Position numbers and translations under genes: made by a program
Source: an uncultured Saprospirales bacterium
GTDB taxonomy: Bacteria; Bacteroidota; Bacteroidia; Chitinophagales; Saprospiraceae
Direction of reading: 5' to 3'
Assembly (NCBI GenBank): GCA_937864265.1
Contig: CALMIR010000175.1
Span: forward strand, 1 to 55,048
DNA length: 55,048 nucleotides
Notes under the pieces: model-generated
Told to the model about the DNA's origin: nothing
The model's database searches: none
The model's input: only the letters and a program-made list of their open reading frames with translations
Part shown: in pieces, positions 7,154 through 16,127 of the stretch
Layout of the letters: each line of letters begins with the position of its first letter
How positions within the stretch are numbered: the stretch's first letter is position 1

Positions 7154-8638
7154 TTAGATGGATGATGGTTTGTGTTTTTTAAAAATTTCCCGAGCCACTA
7201 CCTGACCGGAAATTAAAGAAGGTGGAACTCCTGGCCCTGGAGTCGTCAATTGGCCTGTATAATAGAAATTATCAATTTTCTTGCTTTTTAGCTTGGGCTT
7301 CAGGAAGGCTGTTTGCAAAAGCGTATTGGCCAGTCCATAAGCATTGCCTTTAAAAGCATGGTAGTCTTTCCCAAAATCGTTGTGGGCAAAAGAACGCTTA
7401 TAAACAACATGATCGCGGATATTTTGGCCGCAGGCCTTTTCCAAGCGATCCATCATCAAGTGAAAATATTTTTCCCGATTTGCCTCCGTATCGGACAAGC
7501 CTGGCGCTAGGGGAAGCAGCAGGAATAAATTTTCACAGCCCTCTGGTGCCACAGCCGGGTCGGTGACGGAGGGGGCACACACATAAAAAAGTGGATTTTC
7601 CGGCCATTTCGGGCTTTCATATATTTCCTGGGCATGCTGCTTGAAATCGGCGTCAAAAAACAGATTGTGGTGGTGTAAACCCTTCACTTTTTGATTTACG
7701 CCTAGGTAAAATAACAAGCAGGATGGTGCCATGGTGCGTTTGTCCCAGTATTGTTCACTATAGCGCCTTTTATCTGCGGGTAGCAAATCTTGTTCGACAT
7801 GGTGATAATCGGCAGCCCCCACTACCACATCAGCTGGATAAGAAGCATTTTGGGTGATCACCTCTTTGGCCATGCCGTTGGGGACACTTATTTTTTTGAC
7901 CTCTTGGTCGAGGAGGATTTTTACCCCTAATTCTTCCGCCAGTGCAACCATGCCTGCCACAACTTTGTACATTCCTCCCATTGGATACCAGGTACCTAAG
8001 GCCATGTCGGCATAATTCATCAAACTATACAAGGCTGGTGTTTTTTCAGGAGTAGCACCCAAAAAAAGAACGGGAAATTCGAGTAATTGTATGAGCTGCT
8101 CGTTTTTAAACAATTTTCTAACATAGGCAGCCATAGAGGTAAACATCTGCAAACGGAAAAGGCTGGCTACCACGCGTATGTCGGCAAACTCCCAGATGGA
8201 ATGGCCGGGTTTGTGGACAAACTCATTCATCCCCACCTCGTATTTGTAAGCTGCTTCCGCTAAAAAACGCTTCAATTGGCGGGAACTTCCGGGCTCGTAT
8301 CGCTCGAATAGCTGCATGAGTGCTTCCGGCCCGGCGGGAACTTCCATGAGGTCGTTTTCCCCAAAGCGGATGGTATATGATGGGTCTAAGCGAACCAATT
8401 CGTAATAGTCGGCCGCTTTTTTGCCAAATTGTTGGAAAAACTGCTCAAATACATCGGGCATCCAATACCAGCTAGGCCCCATATCGAATAGAAAACCTTC
8501 GGCCTCGAAATAACGTGCCCGCCCTCCGGGAACACTGTTTTTTTCCAATATGGTTACGTCATAACCCTGTTGTGCCAAACAACAAGCAGCAGATAAACCC
8601 GCGAAACCAGAACCAATGATAATGACTTTCTTTGCCAA
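7154..8638 (-). CDS. crtI: Phytoene desaturase / phytoene dehydrogenase
   Basis: A 494-residue FAD-dependent desaturase. The N terminus has the dinucleotide-binding motif 'IIIGSGFAGLSAA' and the C terminus the CrtI signature 'YYTGQLTTPGPGVPPSLISG'. It converts phytoene to lycopene by four desaturations, supplying CrtY. The best start is a TTG at 8636-8638: it places the Rossmann motif where CrtI proteins normally have it and no ATG exists between it and the upstream in-frame stop. It is the first gene of crtI-crtB-crtY, so its promoter should lie in the ~100 bases up to 8744. No hydroxylase (crtZ) or ketolase (crtW) gene follows. Confidence 0.93.
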   Translation of the reverse strand: MAKKVIIIGSGFAGLSAACCLAQQGYDVTILEKNSVPGGRARYFEAEGFLFDMGPSWYWMPDVFEQFFQQFGKKAADYYELVRLDPSYTIRFGENDLMEVPAGPEALMQLFERYEPGSSRQLKRFLAEAAYKYEVGMNEFVHKPGHSIWEFADIRVVASLFRLQMFTSMAAYVRKLFKNEQLIQLLEFPVLFLGATPEKTPALYSLMNYADMALGTWYPMGGMYKVVAGMVALAEELGVKILLDQEVKKISVPNGMAKEVITQNASYPADVVVGAADYHHVEQDLLPADKRRYSEQYWDKRTMAPSCLLFYLGVNQKVKGLHHHNLFFDADFKQHAQEIYESPKWPENPLFYVCAPSVTDPAVAPEGCENLFLLLPLAPGLSDTEANREKYFHLMMDRLEKACGQNIRDHVVYKRSFAHNDFGKDYHAFKGNAYGLANTLLQTAFLKPKLKSKKIDNFYYTGQLTTPGPGVPPSLISGQVVAREIFKKHKPSSI

Positions 8639-8692
8639 AATAACGTATCTGTTGTATGGTCGAATAACGCATCATCAACAGCATAACGAAAT

Positions 8693-8739
8693 TTTTGTTT
8701 AACTTTTTTGATAAAAATGATGGAAAATGCTAAACAAAA
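8693..8739. terminator. Imperfect inverted repeat between ATPase gene and crtI
   Basis: TTTTGTTTAACTTTTTT and AAAATGCTAAACAAAA pair with two mismatches around a ~14-base loop. It lies directly after the stop of the ATPase gene on the minus strand and before crtI, so it may terminate the former or sit in the crtI promoter region. AT-only stem sections make it weak. Confidence 0.35.
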
Positions 8740-8744
8740 ATGGG

Positions 8745-10178
8745 CTAATCAGATGTAAATAAGTCGTCTAATACGATTTCGGCCTGCACCAATTCTTTGT
8801 AATAGGCGTTATCAGCTACACCAAATGTTGTGATCATGGTCAGAAAAATATTTTTTCGCTTGTTTTCTGGCCGCTCAGAAATCCGCTGCAATTTATTCCT
8901 CAACTGTCGGGCATAGTCCGTATCAATAATAAAATCGGCTTTGGTAAATTTTATTTCGCAAAGATTTACTATCCTATCTGCTCGATCGATTAGCATATCA
9001 ATTTGCACAGTATCTTCCTCACCCTTGAATACATAAGGGAATGCATTGTATCCGATAGCCTCTAGCCGGAGTGCTCTGATAATTTGCGATAAGTGTGCGA
9101 AGCATAACCTTTCAAATGCCAGCCCTGACCAACTTATCCATGACTGTGTTTTGACTATATTTCCCCACTTTTGGTTGATGTGCGTTGCGTTAGATTTCAT
9201 AAATTTCAGATAAAATATTGTGAAATGATCCACCAGTTTGTACAACGCCTTAGATTTTTGCTTTTTATTTTGTATTTGAGTTTCTATAAAACCTGATTCT
9301 TCGAGCTCATCTATTGTGATGGAGAGGGTTCCTCCGCTTGGCAATCCGCTTTTATCAATAATTTCCTCTCGGGTCAGTCCTTCTTTTTTGTTATATAGCG
9401 TCTCAACGATTTTATAATGCCTTTCACTGTTATCAAATAGGGAATGGAACAATTCCGTATATTCATTACGCAAAATTCCATCCTTTGAAAAACAAGCACG
9501 ATCAATGAATTGTACGACACTTTCACCTTTGCGGATGGAATCTAAATAAAAAGGAATCCCACCGGTGCTTAGATACAACTGCGCTATATCATACCGACTC
9601 CACAGAATACCCTTTTGATTCAAAAACTGTTCTGACTCATACAAATTGAATGGTTTAAGACGGATTTTTTCTGATACTCTATTGTGCAGCCCTCCTTTAT
9701 TCTTTAATATTTTTTTTAACATCCATGAAGCCGCAGAACCACATATCACACAAACAATATCTTCTCTCCTTGTGCAATAAGCATTCCAGAAATTTTCGAA
9801 AGCCATAATAAATTTGGAACGAGGCGTATCAAACCAAGGCAATTCATCTAAGAAAATCACTTTTTTTCGCTGATGAGGAATAGCATCTAAGTACCTTTCA
9901 AGCAGATCAAAAGCAGCTTTCCAGGACTTTGGAGGATACAAGGCTGCTTCTGCCCAGCCTTTTTTAGTAATTGCCAACGCAAAATGTTGCAACTGATCTT
10001 TCATTTCGCCATTGTAAAGCCCTGCGATTTCAAACACAATCTGTTGATCAAAATGTTTGCGAACTAAAAAAGTTTTTCCAACTCTGCGCCTGCCATATAA
10101 AGCGATAAGTTTTGATTCTGTGCTCCTCAAGCAATGATTAAAAATGGCTCTTTCCTGAATTCGGCCTACCAGTTGCAT
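8745..10178 (-). CDS. AAA+ ATPase with C-terminal PD-(D/E)XK-like domain (archaeal-ATPase/DUF234 type), paralogue 1
   Basis: A 477-residue protein. Residues ~1-220 are a STAND/AAA+ ATPase: Walker A 'YGRRRVGKTF' at ~28-37, Walker B 'KKVIFLDELPWFD' and sensor 'CVICGSAASWM'. A winged-helix segment follows ('LTREEIIDKSGLPSGGTLS'). The last ~100 residues include 'VQIDMLIDR' and 'LCEIKFTK', the D...ExK pattern of a PD-(D/E)XK nuclease fold. The family is widespread and often multi-copy in Bacteroidota and Archaea; its job is not established, with mobile-element and defence roles proposed. A clear paralogue is at 39579-40997. Twin palindromes lie between positions 13 and 112 upstream of its ATG, over the likely promoter. 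Confidence 0.85.
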   Translation of the reverse strand: MQLVGRIQERAIFNHCLRSTESKLIALYGRRRVGKTFLVRKHFDQQIVFEIAGLYNGEMKDQLQHFALAITKKGWAEAALYPPKSWKAAFDLLERYLDAIPHQRKKVIFLDELPWFDTPRSKFIMAFENFWNAYCTRREDIVCVICGSAASWMLKKILKNKGGLHNRVSEKIRLKPFNLYESEQFLNQKGILWSRYDIAQLYLSTGGIPFYLDSIRKGESVVQFIDRACFSKDGILRNEYTELFHSLFDNSERHYKIVETLYNKKEGLTREEIIDKSGLPSGGTLSITIDELEESGFIETQIQNKKQKSKALYKLVDHFTIFYLKFMKSNATHINQKWGNIVKTQSWISWSGLAFERLCFAHLSQIIRALRLEAIGYNAFPYVFKGEEDTVQIDMLIDRADRIVNLCEIKFTKADFIIDTDYARQLRNKLQRISERPENKRKNIFLTMITTFGVADNAYYKELVQAEIVLDDLFTSD

Positions 10179-10190
10179 CTTTTATAATTT

Positions 10191-10290
10191 TATAATCAGC
10201 CAAATTTAGTGTTTTTATCCAAAAATGGCTGAGTATAAAAAAATATAATCAGCCAAAATTGATGTTTTTATCCAAAAATGGCTGATTATA
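10191..10290. promoter_or_regulatory. Two tandem 47-bp palindromes upstream of ATPase paralogue 1
   Basis: Unit 1 is 10244-10290 and unit 2 is 10191-10237, spaced by an A run (period 53 bp). Each has the arms TATAATCAGCCA and TGGCTGATTATA (unit 2 has one change, GAGTATA) around a 23-base centre containing TTTTTATCCAAAAA. On the minus strand, unit 2 contains TAAATTTG, a perfect -7 box whose TTTG merges into the palindrome arm, 30-40 bases before the ATPase ATG. The arrangement fits paired operator sites, probably for autoregulation, or element-end hairpins recognised by the ATPase/nuclease. The role is inferred; the palindromes are directly visible. Confidence 0.7.
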
Positions 10291-10343
10291 AAACTGACTT
10301 CTGGCTCAGTAGGACAGCCGAATGATGGAATTTCGAACAAGCA

Positions 10344-10754
10344 TTAATTTTTCCACTGGGAGAACCCTCCTTCCAAATCGTAAATCTCCTGGTATCCCCA
10401 TTGAACCATTTTTTTCGATGCTTGGCCACTCCTATTACCTGAGCGGCAGTACAAATATACAGGCTGATCTTTTTTGACCCCTTGCAAGAGTTGTTGCTCA
10501 AAATCCGGATCGAAAAAGTTGATGTTTAAAGCACCTTCGATATGTCCCGCTTGGTATTCCTCCGGTGTACGCACATCTACCAATTGAATATTGTCCGTCG
10601 CTTGAATACGCGCTCTGTAATCAGCTTGAGGTAACACCTCGTTAATGATGCTCGAAGTTGTAGGTGTGGATTGGGTTGATTGCTGCTCGGTTTTTTGCGG
10701 CGCACTCTGGCAGGCGCACAAAAAGGAAAGGCCAAGAATAATCACTTTTTTCAT
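10344..10754 (-). CDS. Rhodanese-like domain lipoprotein
   Basis: A 136-residue protein with a short lipoprotein signal ending in 'FLCAC' (acylated Cys likely residue 15), a ~25-residue Gln/Thr/Ser linker, and a single rhodanese domain from ~45 to the end: 'QLVDVRTPEEYQAGHIEGA' and the active-site loop 'YLYCRSGNRSG' with catalytic Cys103. Single-domain rhodaneses move sulfane sulfur or bind thiols; here the site would face the periplasm. It is monocistronic, read towards the palindromes upstream of the ATPase gene. Confidence 0.9.
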   Translation of the reverse strand: MKKVIILGLSFLCACQSAPQKTEQQSTQSTPTTSSIINEVLPQADYRARIQATDNIQLVDVRTPEEYQAGHIEGALNINFFDPDFEQQLLQGVKKDQPVYLYCRSGNRSGQASKKMVQWGYQEIYDLEGGFSQWKN

Positions 10755-10902
10755 GACAATTCGTTTATTTTGTTGGTGATATTAGCCGTAAAGATACCAT
10801 TCTGCAAATACCGATATCTTACTTTGCCCTGTTTAAGTTTTTACTTCTTTGTGTTTGCTATTTTGGGGTAAGACCTTAGCATACACAAATAGGCATTAAA
10901 AT

Positions 10903-12864
10903 ATGGAACTGATGGGCAAACGTATTTTCTTCCTTTTTCTCTGCTGTTGCTTCAGCTTTGGCGCAAATGGTCAAATAGTTCTACCGCGCCTGATAAGTGA
11001 TGGGGCAGTGCTTCAGCGAGGGGTTGAGTTGAAGCTTTGGGGCTGGGCATCACCAGGCGAACAAGTGATACTAGACTTCAATCAGCAAAGCTACATCACG
11101 CAAACCGACCAACATGGAAATTGGACGATTATGCTCCCCCCACAGCAAGCTGGAGGCCCCTATCAAATGGCGTTTAGAGGCAATAACCTGATTATTCTTC
11201 AGAATATTCTATTTGGCGATGTCTGGTTGTGTTCAGGTCAGTCCAATATGGAGTTGACCATGCAGCGGGTTGCTGATGAATACCCGGACGTGATCAAAAA
11301 TGCCAACAATCCATTCATCCGCCAATTTTTAGTTCCGGATAAATACGATTTCAATAATGCATACCAAGATTTCGATGCGGGTCAATGGGTGGAATCCAGC
11401 CCAGAAAGCATCGACGAATTTTCGGCTGTCGCCTATTTTTTTGCGCAGGAAATACACCAAAAATACCGGATTCCCATCGGACTAGTCAATGCAGCGCTTG
11501 GAGGCTCACCAGTGGAAGCTTGGATGAGTGAAGATGGGTTGAAGCAATTTCCCTATGCCTACGACGAATTGCAACAATTCAAAGATGAAAACTTTGTCAG
11601 CCGTATTGAAGCGCACGACAGAAACCGCCAACAAACTTGGTACAAGCAGTTAAACGAAAAGGACACCGGGTTGCAAGCAGGGGAAGAATGGTTTCTGGAG
11701 CATACAGCTGATCACAACTGGGAAAAGATGGAAATTCCCGGATTTTGGGCCAACCAAACTCTAGGCGATGTGAATGGCGTTGTCTGGTTTAGGAAAAAAA
11801 TTACCGTTCCGAAAAGCATGGCAGGCCAAGAGGCGAAGCTATGGCTAGGGCGCATCGTTGACCAAGACCATGTATATGTCAATGGAGAATTTGTCGGCAC
11901 AACGGGCTACCAGTACCCTCCCAGAAAGTATAAAATCAAAGCCGGATTACTGAAAGAAGGGGAAAATACCATTGCCATACGGATTATCAACGAACAGGGT
12001 AGGGGCGGATTTATTTTGGATAAGCCCTATTTCCTGGCCATACAGAATGACACCATACATTTAACTGGAAATTGGAAATACCAATTGGGCGGCAAGATGG
12101 AGCCGCTTGCCAGCCCGACTTTTATCCGCTGGAAGGCGGGTGGGCTGTACAAAAGAATGATTGCTCCGCTCCTGAATTATCACATTAAAGGAGTCATCTG
12201 GTACCAAGGCGAATCCAATACAAAAAAACCAGACCAGTACGATAACTGCTTCCCCGCACTGATAAATGACTGGAGGGATCAATGGAAAATCGGCGACTTT
12301 CCCTTTTTGTATGTACAATTGGCCAATTATATGGAAGAAACACCGTCGCCCACTGAGAGTGCTTGGGCGGAATTGCGCCAGGCCCAACTCAATGCCTTAT
12401 CTGTGCCAAATACAGGGATGGCGGTTGCCATAGATATCGGCGAATGGAATGACATCCATCCGCTCAACAAAAAAGACGTAGGAAAAAGACTGGCACTTTT
12501 AGCGCGAAAGCTTGCTTATGGCGAAAAGGATTTGGTGGCTCAAAGTCCCACCCCAGAAGATGATCGCTTTAGAAAAAAAAATGTAGTCGTCACATTCCGG
12601 GACACCGGAGGCCAATTACTGACCAAAAACGGGCAGCCCTTGGCGTATTTTGAAATATCTGCGGATGGCAAAAAATTTGTAAAAGCTTCGGCAGCAATCA
12701 GCGGTAAGAAGGTGAAGGTCTGGCAGGATCAGATACAAAATCCTGTAGCCATAAGGTATGCCTGGGCCAATAATCCGGCTACCGCCAATCTCTACGCCGT
12801 TACAGGATTACCGGCAAGCCCCTTTCAAATTACGAAAACTCCAACCCAACCGTCCAAGCGCTAA
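10903..12864 (+). CDS. Sialate O-acetylesterase
   Basis: A 653-residue secreted SGNH-type esterase. A signal peptide covers ~1-24 ('FFLFLCCCFSFGANGQ'). The catalytic Ser is S114 in 'SGQSNME', the oxyanion/third block is 'WYQGESN' at 433-439, and the Asp/His pair is D517-x-H519 in 'NDIHPLNK'. A beta-sandwich insertion (~250-390) separates the two halves, as usual in this family. It removes O-acetyl groups from sialic acids or from acetylated plant xylans; no sialic-acid or xylan locus is next to it, so the substrate is open. The length is typical (620-690). The next gene begins about 110 bases on. Confidence 0.9.
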   Translation: MELMGKRIFFLFLCCCFSFGANGQIVLPRLISDGAVLQRGVELKLWGWASPGEQVILDFNQQSYITQTDQHGNWTIMLPPQQAGGPYQMAFRGNNLIILQNILFGDVWLCSGQSNMELTMQRVADEYPDVIKNANNPFIRQFLVPDKYDFNNAYQDFDAGQWVESSPESIDEFSAVAYFFAQEIHQKYRIPIGLVNAALGGSPVEAWMSEDGLKQFPYAYDELQQFKDENFVSRIEAHDRNRQQTWYKQLNEKDTGLQAGEEWFLEHTADHNWEKMEIPGFWANQTLGDVNGVVWFRKKITVPKSMAGQEAKLWLGRIVDQDHVYVNGEFVGTTGYQYPPRKYKIKAGLLKEGENTIAIRIINEQGRGGFILDKPYFLAIQNDTIHLTGNWKYQLGGKMEPLASPTFIRWKAGGLYKRMIAPLLNYHIKGVIWYQGESNTKKPDQYDNCFPALINDWRDQWKIGDFPFLYVQLANYMEETPSPTESAWAELRQAQLNALSVPNTGMAVAIDIGEWNDIHPLNKKDVGKRLALLARKLAYGEKDLVAQSPTPEDDRFRKKNVVVTFRDTGGQLLTKNGQPLAYFEISADGKKFVKASAAISGKKVKVWQDQIQNPVAIRYAWANNPATANLYAVTGLPASPFQITKTPTQPSKR

Positions 12865-12978
12865 GAAAAACGATAAAAACTTGACTTTTTTGTGAAATTC
12901 ATTTTTTTTTTGGCTTACTTGCTGTGCCAAAAAGTTTTCCAAAACCACAGATGTACCCGCTTCATAAATTCGAGAAAA

Positions 12979-13542
12979 ATGGATAGACGCACCATCCTAA
13001 AATACACGGCGCTAGCTACGGGAACCGCCGTGAGTACCCCCTTGCTCAGTGTCATCTTATCGGGCTGTCGTTCGGAAGCAGCCGCCCTAGAGGGTTACCA
13101 GCCAAAGTTCTTTACGGGTCAGGAAATGAAAGAGCTACAGCAATTGGTAGATGTGATCCTGCCCAAAACAGATACCCCCGCTGCCAGTGAACTAGGCGTT
13201 CACCAAGTCATCGATTCAATGGCAGGTGAAGTTTATCCATCTGAGTTTCAAAAGGAATTCAGGAGCGCTTACGATGGCTTGTCGGCGTATTTGAAAGGAG
13301 AAGAGTTCCAAAACAAAGACCTTACAGCACAGGTTGAACTATTGCAAAAACTGGAAACATCGGATAAAGAAGCACTCGAGCTTGTTCAGCAAGCATTCAT
13401 CCATCTAAAGCAACAAACCATTGCCTATTACCTCAGCACAGAGGAAATAGGTACAAAATACCTCAACTACCTGCCCGTACCAGGGGAATACAAGTCATGT
13501 ATCACTGTTGAAGAAGCGGGAGGCAAACTATGGGCAATATGA
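12979..13542 (+). CDS. Gluconate 2-dehydrogenase subunit 3 family protein (Tat lipoprotein)
   Basis: 187 residues from the ATG at 12979 (a GTG at 12892 would add a leader without family support). The N terminus 'MDRRTILKYTA' is a twin-arginine signal and it ends in a lipobox 'ILSGC' with Cys30, so the protein is probably exported folded and lipid-anchored. The rest is the helical small-subunit fold ('GQEMKELQQLVDVILPKTDTPAASELGVHQVID'-like region, ~45-75). In this family it partners an FAD-containing GMC dehydrogenase, helping its export and anchoring. The stop overlaps the start of exactly such a gene (ATGA at 13539-13542). Confidence 0.9.
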   Translation: MDRRTILKYTALATGTAVSTPLLSVILSGCRSEAAALEGYQPKFFTGQEMKELQQLVDVILPKTDTPAASELGVHQVIDSMAGEVYPSEFQKEFRSAYDGLSAYLKGEEFQNKDLTAQVELLQKLETSDKEALELVQQAFIHLKQQTIAYYLSTEEIGTKYLNYLPVPGEYKSCITVEEAGGKLWAI

Positions 13543-15245
13543 GTCAGCCAATACAAAACGGCGCTACCTTCGACGCCATCGTAATCGGATCCGGTATCAG
13601 CGGTGGGTTCGCTGCTATGGAGCTTTGCAAAAAAGGCTATAAAACCCTAGTGCTGGAGCGCGGCCCTATGCGGCAGCACGGCGATTACCCTACCGCCGGG
13701 ATGGATGAGTGGGATTTTAAAAACAGGAATCTGGTTGCTGATGAAGAAATTGCCCAGCACTATTTTAAGCAAAACCGCCTGAGATGGTGGGTGCGGGAAG
13801 ACCACCTGGACTTCATCAATAAAGATTCGGACTACGATTACGATGAAATAGAGCGCTTCGACTGGATACGGGGGCACCATGTCGGTGGCCGATCCATCAT
13901 GTGGGGACGACACTGCTACCGCTGGAGCGATATTGATTTTGAGGCAAATGCCAAAGAAGGCGTCGGTACAGATTGGCCGATACGCTACAAGGACATAGCA
14001 CCCTGGTACGATTACGTAGAAACTTTTGTTGGGGTCTCCGGCCAAAAAGAAGGCTTAAAACAAGTACCTGATGGCCAATTTTTGCCCCCTTTCCCGCTTA
14101 ACTGCGTGGAGCAGCACATGCGCGAGGCCATTGCTGCTAAATACCCCGGCAGGGTACTAACACCTGGGCGCGTGGCCAACCTTTCTGCCTACCATCCTGA
14201 TGTACACAAAGGCAAGCGAGGGCAATGCCAGACCCGCGATCGGTGCTGGCGGGGCTGCCCCTATGGCGCCTATTTTAGCAGCCTTTCAGCAACGCTGCCA
14301 GTAGCAGAAGAAACGGGTAATCTCAGCCTTCGCGCTGATAGTATCGTTAGTGAAATCGTGTTTGACTCCAAAATAGGCAAAGCAACAGGTGTCCGAATAA
14401 AAGATGCTTCTACGGGGCAAGATATGGAATTTTTCGCCCGCCTGATTTTTTGTAATGCCAGCACCATAGGCACTACTGCCATCTTGCTCAATAGTCGATC
14501 GGAAACATTCCCTGACGGATTGGGTAACAGCAGTGGCGAATTGGGACACAATATGATGGATCACCATTATGAGATGGGGGCTTCTGGCATTTTAGAAGGC
14601 TTTGATGACAAATACTATAAAGGACGTAAGCCTGGCGGGTTTTACATCGCCCGTTTCCGAAATATTGACGAGGCCAGCCGCCGCAAGGATTATCTACGCG
14701 GATTTGGCTACCAAGGACAAGCCCGACGTGGGCCTAATGCACCAGAAGGTGTGCTGGGGACTGCCTTGAAAGATGGCCTTTTTAAGCCAGGCCCATGGAA
14801 CATTAGCATGTCCTGTTTTGGGGAAATATTGCCTTATCACGACAATCGCATGTTCCTCAATTTCGACAAACGGGATAAGTATGGTATGCCCACCATCGTT
14901 TTTGATGCCAAATTGCGCGATAATGAGATTAAGCTTAGGGAAGATGGCGTCGCCTGTGCCGTAGAGATGCTGGAAGCAGCTGGCTGCAAAGATATTACCT
15001 TCCGAAATGAACCAACAGCTGTTGGCGCTTGCATCCATGAAATGGGCACAGCGCGCATGGGGCACAACTCAAAAAACAGCGTGTTAAACAAGTGGAATCA
15101 AATGCACGAAGTACCCAATGTATTTGTTACGGATGGTGCTTGTATGACCAGTTCAGGAACGCAAAACCCAAGCATCACTTACATGGCGCTGACGGCACGC
15201 GCAGTAGATTATGCGCATAAACAGATTAACGAGGGGGTGCTTTGA
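13539..15245 (+). CDS. GMC family oxidoreductase (large subunit of a membrane-anchored sugar/alcohol dehydrogenase)
   Basis: 568 residues from the ATG at 13539, which overlaps the preceding stop; an ATG at 13530 is also possible. FAD-binding 'AIVIGSGISGGFAAME' lies at the N terminus, 'RGHHVGGRSIMWGRH' near 110-125 and the C-terminal signature 'VFVTDGACMTSSGTQNPSI' near 530. The active-site His is probably in 'GACIHEMGTARMG'. A Cys-rich piece 'GQCQTRDRCWRGCPYG' near 230 is typical of the gluconate/fructose dehydrogenase-like clade. It lacks its own signal peptide, so it likely travels with the Tat signal of the small subunit. The substrate is unknown: a sugar or sugar acid oxidised in the periplasm is the inference. 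Confidence 0.92.
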   Translation: MSQPIQNGATFDAIVIGSGISGGFAAMELCKKGYKTLVLERGPMRQHGDYPTAGMDEWDFKNRNLVADEEIAQHYFKQNRLRWWVREDHLDFINKDSDYDYDEIERFDWIRGHHVGGRSIMWGRHCYRWSDIDFEANAKEGVGTDWPIRYKDIAPWYDYVETFVGVSGQKEGLKQVPDGQFLPPFPLNCVEQHMREAIAAKYPGRVLTPGRVANLSAYHPDVHKGKRGQCQTRDRCWRGCPYGAYFSSLSATLPVAEETGNLSLRADSIVSEIVFDSKIGKATGVRIKDASTGQDMEFFARLIFCNASTIGTTAILLNSRSETFPDGLGNSSGELGHNMMDHHYEMGASGILEGFDDKYYKGRKPGGFYIARFRNIDEASRRKDYLRGFGYQGQARRGPNAPEGVLGTALKDGLFKPGPWNISMSCFGEILPYHDNRMFLNFDKRDKYGMPTIVFDAKLRDNEIKLREDGVACAVEMLEAAGCKDITFRNEPTAVGACIHEMGTARMGHNSKNSVLNKWNQMHEVPNVFVTDGACMTSSGTQNPSITYMALTARAVDYAHKQINEGVL

Positions 15246-15298
15246 GGTACTTTAGAAGATGGGGTTGTTTTGGATAACATCGAAAGCAAATCAGAAAT

Positions 15299-15994
15299 TC
15301 AAAAGAAAACCATCAACACTACCATCACTAAAGCTAAAAAAATCACGGATCCCAAAAGATTCAAGACATTGAACAGCAACCCATATCCTATCGCTTTTCC
15401 CCAAGGCATCGAAAACAAAGACTGAAAAAAATAAATGGAGTAAATACAAAACACTGCCAAAATCGAATTGGAATAAGTGGAAGCCGATCCTAGGCTGAGG
15501 GGGAGCATAAGGATGCTAACGAAAGTCAAGAAGCCATACAAAAAAGCGTTTAATACCAGATGTTCTCCATAGTTGAGGCGATACTTGCGGAATAAACGCC
15601 AGGAAATCCAGGCGGCTATTGGAACAGAAAACAGCATGACTAAATTGGCATATTGTTGTAAAAAAACAGTAACTTTTGAGTAGCTTTCGCTACCATTTGA
15701 AAAGGATGCCTCTTGGTCAACATCGAACCAATTGCTATTTGGGAAGTAATTGATGGCCATAAACAGGAAAAACGCCACAGCAATCACAAGAAATTTTAAT
15801 GGCTCTATAAAACGGCTTCGATCTAAAAACAGGTACCGCTGCATAGCTGTTCCTGGTGCTAGGATGAGTTGCCAAATGGTATAAAACATCCCTCGTTCCA
15901 AGTTGAGAATGGACAAAATATTGACCCACATTTTTCTTAGGCTCACCCGTTCTATTTGCGGCTCAGGAAAAGGCTCTGGTAGCTGACTGGACAT
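15299..15994 (-). CDS. DUF3667-like membrane protein
   Basis: 231 residues from the ATG at 15992-15994; a TTG at 16042 would extend it by 16. After a ~20-residue polar start comes 'LERGMFYTIWQLILAPGTAMQRYLF', the amphipathic entry typical of DUF3667 proteins, then about five membrane segments. The zinc-ribbon that usually precedes this region in DUF3667 proteins is missing. Function is unknown. It converges on the GMC gene, 53 bases away. Confidence 0.6.
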   Translation of the reverse strand: MSSQLPEPFPEPQIERVSLRKMWVNILSILNLERGMFYTIWQLILAPGTAMQRYLFLDRSRFIEPLKFLVIAVAFFLFMAINYFPNSNWFDVDQEASFSNGSESYSKVTVFLQQYANLVMLFSVPIAAWISWRLFRKYRLNYGEHLVLNAFLYGFLTFVSILMLPLSLGSASTYSNSILAVFCIYSIYFFQSLFSMPWGKAIGYGLLFNVLNLLGSVIFLALVMVVLMVFF

Positions 15995-16080
15995 GCGTTG
16001 ATTGTTTGTATTTATAGCCTGCTTGCCTGGCTGCTTGATCAAACTTGACTAATCAAGAATGGATTAAAGCCAGGTCTTAT

Positions 16081-16115
16081 GGTGATTCGAAGATGGGAGA
16101 AATCCTCGAATCACC
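16081..16115 (-). terminator. Hairpin after the 845-residue BNR protein gene
   Basis: GGTGATTCGA at 16081-16090 and TCGAATCACC at 16106-16115 form a perfect 10-bp stem with a 15-base loop, 13 bases beyond the stop of the minus-strand gene. There is no strong T run after it on the minus strand, so it is a stabilising or weak terminator hairpin. Confidence 0.5.
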
Positions 16116-16127
16116 AGCAACCGGAAT

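Noticed and set aside
10191-10290. Twin palindromes as a minimal CRISPR array
   Set aside because: Only two units, spacer is a six-base A run, and the repeat centre is conserved; no cas genes nearby.
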